DNA of 64,000 bases, from positions 1-64,000 of the forward strand of contig CAYSOA010000001.1 in the NCBI GenBank assembly GCA_964432565.1. Reading direction: 5' to 3'. The notes under the pieces were generated by a model. The model saw only the letters and a program-made list of their open reading frames with translations. It ran no database searches and had not been told where the DNA came from. The position numbers and the translations under genes were made by a program. The first letter of the stretch is position 1; each line of letters begins with the position of its first letter. Positions 61,749 through 64,000 of this stretch are shown here, one piece after another. Origin of the DNA: CAIOHW01 sp964432565. Lineage in GTDB: Bacteria; Bdellovibrionota; UBA1018.

Positions 61749-63148
61749 GGTTCGTGCGGATCGTGCGGAAGCGATCCGCGAGGCGAACGCAGATAGATAA
61801 ACGGAGTGGCCTCGAGAAAGTGTCCTACGCGGGACGTGTAGACATCCGCGTAGCGTTCGACCTGAAAGGCGAGGTGGCTCTTGTCGTTTCCCGCCCGCAT
61901 GAGGGGACCCCAGATCGGATGGCCCAGTTCGGTGGAGGCCCTCGCAAGCGGTCCGATCTTCAGGTCAATGGCGTCCAGGGCCGATCGAACTTCGGAGAGT
62001 TTCAGTTGAAGCTGATCGGAATCAATGGCAACTGCGGCATAACCGCGCTGTGCTCGTTGTAATGCCAGTCTCATTTCGCATGCTTTCGCCTCGAGGGCCT
62101 CTTTCTGCTGCATGAGCCCTGAAAGCTCGTCCTGCCGGGGCTGAAAGACCTTGGCGGCGGCGACCTCCTCTTCTAGCTCTCGAAGAATCAGTGCCGTACG
62201 CCAGCGCAGGATGCTCTTGGTGACCTGTACATCTCCGAAGACGTGGTCGCCGACATAGAGGATCTCGTCACCTGAGAGGCCGAGGTGTCCTTCGACTGCT
62301 CGGGCGCTGCCTCCGAAGTATACGGATCCGGGTTGCAAGGATCCGACCGTAGGACGCAGCAGGCCTTCGTCGTTGACCACCTCGAAGAACGAATTATTGG
62401 TCGAAAAGAAGTCGGGCTTTCTTGCGCTCACAATGACCACGTCAAACAGATCCCGCCACTTCATGCCGTCGGGCAGGTGTCGATCGAAGGCATGAGCCAT
62501 CATGGGTTTCGTGTATTGCCACTCTGAATTGGTGATCAATAGAAGCTTCTTTCCTGCGGTTTTTTGGTCGAGCAGGGCCATGGGAACGTCGGGGTCGCTC
62601 TCGACGAACCGCTCGGGATGAGCGATGATCTCGCTCTTGAGCCTCCCCTCTGCGTGTGCTGCATCGAGCGTGCGACGAATGCGATGATAGAGGTCGACGT
62701 AGCCCATGGGCTCCGGAAGTTTGCCCTCATCCAGAAGATCGACGGCCTGGGCGTAAAAGCAGCCTTCCGAGAGAGAAAAGAAAGTGTTGAGGAACACCCA
62801 CCGGGTTTCGTTCAGGTCGACGATGGTACGCTGATAGGTCTGCCGAAGTTCGTCGAAGGCCAAGAGGCGGGTTCCGTGCAGTGCGCGTTTGACGAACCCG
62901 AAGCGGTTCGACTTCAAAATGTTTCCCTTGTGTGCGTCGATGACCAGTCCCCTGCGAATCAGCTCAGGATCGAACTTCAGATGCGCGACGGGCCAGCCCT
63001 CATCGACGAAGCGTTCCTTCAGGTACTCGTAGGCTCGCTCCTCCCATTTGGCGACGTCGTAATGGATGAGGGTGTAATCCATGTCGTAACCAATGGCCTG
63101 GATCGATCTGAGGTTGAGCGTACGGTTGCAAAAGAGGGATTCCGACAT
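61733..63148 (-). CDS. HAD-IG family 5'-nucleotidase
   Basis: 471 residues, matching the cytosolic purine 5'-nucleotidase-like HAD-IG subfamily. Motif I is GYDMDYTLIHY (D-M-D), motif II is LLLITNSEWQYT, and the late acidic motif is YVGDHVFGDV. The family hydrolyses nucleoside monophosphates, mainly IMP and GMP. The 3' part holds a coiled-coil insert (LMQQKEALEAKACEMRLAL). It stands alone. Confidence 0.92.
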   Translation of the reverse strand: MSESLFCNRTLNLRSIQAIGYDMDYTLIHYDVAKWEERAYEYLKERFVDEGWPVAHLKFDPELIRRGLVIDAHKGNILKSNRFGFVKRALHGTRLLAFDELRQTYQRTIVDLNETRWVFLNTFFSLSEGCFYAQAVDLLDEGKLPEPMGYVDLYHRIRRTLDAAHAEGRLKSEIIAHPERFVESDPDVPMALLDQKTAGKKLLLITNSEWQYTKPMMAHAFDRHLPDGMKWRDLFDVVIVSARKPDFFSTNNSFFEVVNDEGLLRPTVGSLQPGSVYFGGSARAVEGHLGLSGDEILYVGDHVFGDVQVTKSILRWRTALILRELEEEVAAAKVFQPRQDELSGLMQQKEALEAKACEMRLALQRAQRGYAAVAIDSDQLQLKLSEVRSALDAIDLKIGPLARASTELGHPIWGPLMRAGNDKSHLAFQVERYADVYTSRVGHFLEATPFIYLRSPRGSLPHDPHEPHDGR

Positions 63149-63206
63149 GCCTCAGAGTTTAGCGGGATCGCTGGCATCCGACGAGGAACGATTTATCAGG
63201 AGTGCG

Positions 63207-63794
63207 TCAGTTCTTGAGCGAAAAGACGAAGGACAGGCGGTAGCGCCCACCCGCCATTCCCGGCATGGCCGCGAGAGAGTCTGGCGGGTGCAGCCGGGTT
63301 TCCTTTAAGAATCGCATTGCCGACGCATCCAGCCGAGGATGGCCGCTCGATGTCTCGAGTTCGATCGCCTCGGCCGTTCCGCCCTCCGTCAGCGTAAAGG
63401 CCAGTGTCACGGTGCCCTGCTCTCCAGATCGTCGCGACAGTAGCGGATAGTCCGGGGTACCAGACGGAATCAGCAGGTCACCGCCGGGCCGCAGGTTCGC
63501 GGGGCCGGTTCCAGAGTTCGCCGAACTACCGGACGGCGAAGCGCCCCGTTGAGTCCGCCCAGCAGGCCACTCGTCCTGGCTTCGGGGCCTTTCTCGGGGC
63601 GCGGCAGTAGAGCGGGGAGCAGGGCTCAATGCCCCCTGGACGCTCCACTCGACCGCCCCTAATGGGTGGGCTGAGCCGAGACGCAGGCGTTGTTCGATCC
63701 AGCCGCCCTCAGCCCAAAGGCCCCACGACCCTGCGGCGCCGAGCGCGGCATGAAGTGCGAGTGACAGGGCGACGGGGGCGGCCAATCGATGCAT
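63207..63794 (-). CDS. TonB-family energy transducer
   Basis: 195 residues: one N-terminal membrane helix (APVALSLALHAALGAAGSWG), a Ser/Pro/Arg-rich linker, and a C-terminal TonB domain (PDYPLLSRRSGEQGTVTLAF then LDASAMRFLKETRLHPP). It lies 6 bp after the receptor gene and is presumably its partner. It is distinct from the TonB at 24154. Confidence 0.88.
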   Translation of the reverse strand: MHRLAAPVALSLALHAALGAAGSWGLWAEGGWIEQRLRLGSAHPLGAVEWSVQGALSPAPRSTAAPRERPRSQDEWPAGRTQRGASPSGSSANSGTGPANLRPGGDLLIPSGTPDYPLLSRRSGEQGTVTLAFTLTEGGTAEAIELETSSGHPRLDASAMRFLKETRLHPPDSLAAMPGMAGGRYRLSFVFSLKN

Positions 63795-63800
63795 TGAGGC

Positions 63801-64000
63801 TCAGATCTCCTTCTGAAGCCCGAAGTAAAACGATCTTCGGGCCGTACCGTATCCGGCGACCTCCTCGTACTCGCGGTCGAGTAGATTGTCGAGCCTTCCG
63901 AAGGCCTTGTACCCATCGCCGATTGAGTACGAGGCGTCGGCATTGAAGACAGTGTAGGAGGGCATGCGGATGGTAGCGAAGGTGGCGGGATCGGTATCCT
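63801..64000 (-). CDS. TonB-dependent receptor, C-terminal fragment (cut by window end)
   Basis: Minus-strand reading gives FNADASYSIGDGYKAFGRLD then NLLDREYEEVAGYGTARRSF and a final strand FYFGLQKEI, with the TGA at 63801. This is the classic C terminus of BtuB-like TonB-dependent receptors (NLxDxxY motif plus terminal aromatic strand). The rest lies beyond the window, so the substrate is unknown. The paired TonB gene follows by 6 bp. Confidence 0.88.
   Translation of the reverse strand, partial: DTDPATFATIRMPSYTVFNADASYSIGDGYKAFGRLDNLLDREYEEVAGYGTARRSFYFGLQKEI

Overview
The window reads as one scaffold piece from a Gram-negative, moderately GC-rich bacterium. It encodes TolC/RND efflux, TonB-dependent receptors, lipoproteins, periplasmic solute-binding proteins and beta-barrel proteins. 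Gene families such as the TPR-protein-associated TRAP transporter, the GYF_2 plus PilZ cluster, CheX and the small HTH next to a patatin suggest a deltaproteobacterial-grade lineage (Bdellovibrionota or Myxococcota-like). That placement is inference from gene content only. A run of exactly 100 N (25527-25626) shows it is a draft or metagenomic scaffold. No CRISPR array, prophage, intact insertion sequence or rRNA was found.

Layout. 1-1286: the end of nrdA and all of nrdB. 1360-7396: an arrestin-like protein, a SWIM-SNF2 helicase, a small unknown protein and the Kup potassium transporter. 7464-11983: a HAD-GH65 fusion coupled to a universal stress protein, then a CheX-like phosphatase. 12061-16754: a TolC and RND pair without an adaptor gene. 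16774-17971: a DUF4143 ATPase behind a phased repeat. 17968-24804: a zinc-starvation locus. 24862-29517: DUF389, flavin oxidoreductase and CNNM-type membrane proteins, tRNA-Arg, a lipoprotein and two small proteins. 29635-32755: two PilZ proteins and a GYF_2 membrane protein. 32805-43475: housekeeping genes (hutG-like, glpK, radA, ligA) mixed with envelope proteins and a patatin. 43575-44595: a structured RNA/terminator, a secreted protein and tRNA-Ser. 44863-49221: exported enzymes plus a patch of decayed genes. 49301-55459: menB and a trehalose locus (GH15 divergent from a membrane-sensor OtsA, then OtsB). 55568-59296: a four-gene TPAT TRAP transporter. 59389-64000: a secreted caspase-like protein, a coiled-coil protein, a HAD-IG nucleotidase, and a TonB plus TonB-dependent receptor pair cut by the window end.

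The most coherent system is 17968-24804. Six tightly packed genes encode cysteine-less versions of L31, L24, L28 and L32 around a canonical COG0523 GTPase and a second COG0523 protein that has lost its nucleotide-binding motifs. They lie divergent from a Zur-type repressor and near a histidine-rich TonB-dependent receptor and a TonB. Two promoters here share a 13-bp element two bases upstream of a TAAG-type -10, which I propose as the Zur operator. The logic would be zinc sparing in the ribosome plus zinc uptake and allocation. The least familiar parts are the L24 paralogue and the pseudo-GTPase.

A second theme is alpha-glucan and trehalose metabolism: GH65 phosphorylase fused to a phosphatase-like domain, GH15 hydrolase, and OtsA with its own membrane sensor. 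Six convergent gene pairs overlap at their stop codons, so coding is very compact.
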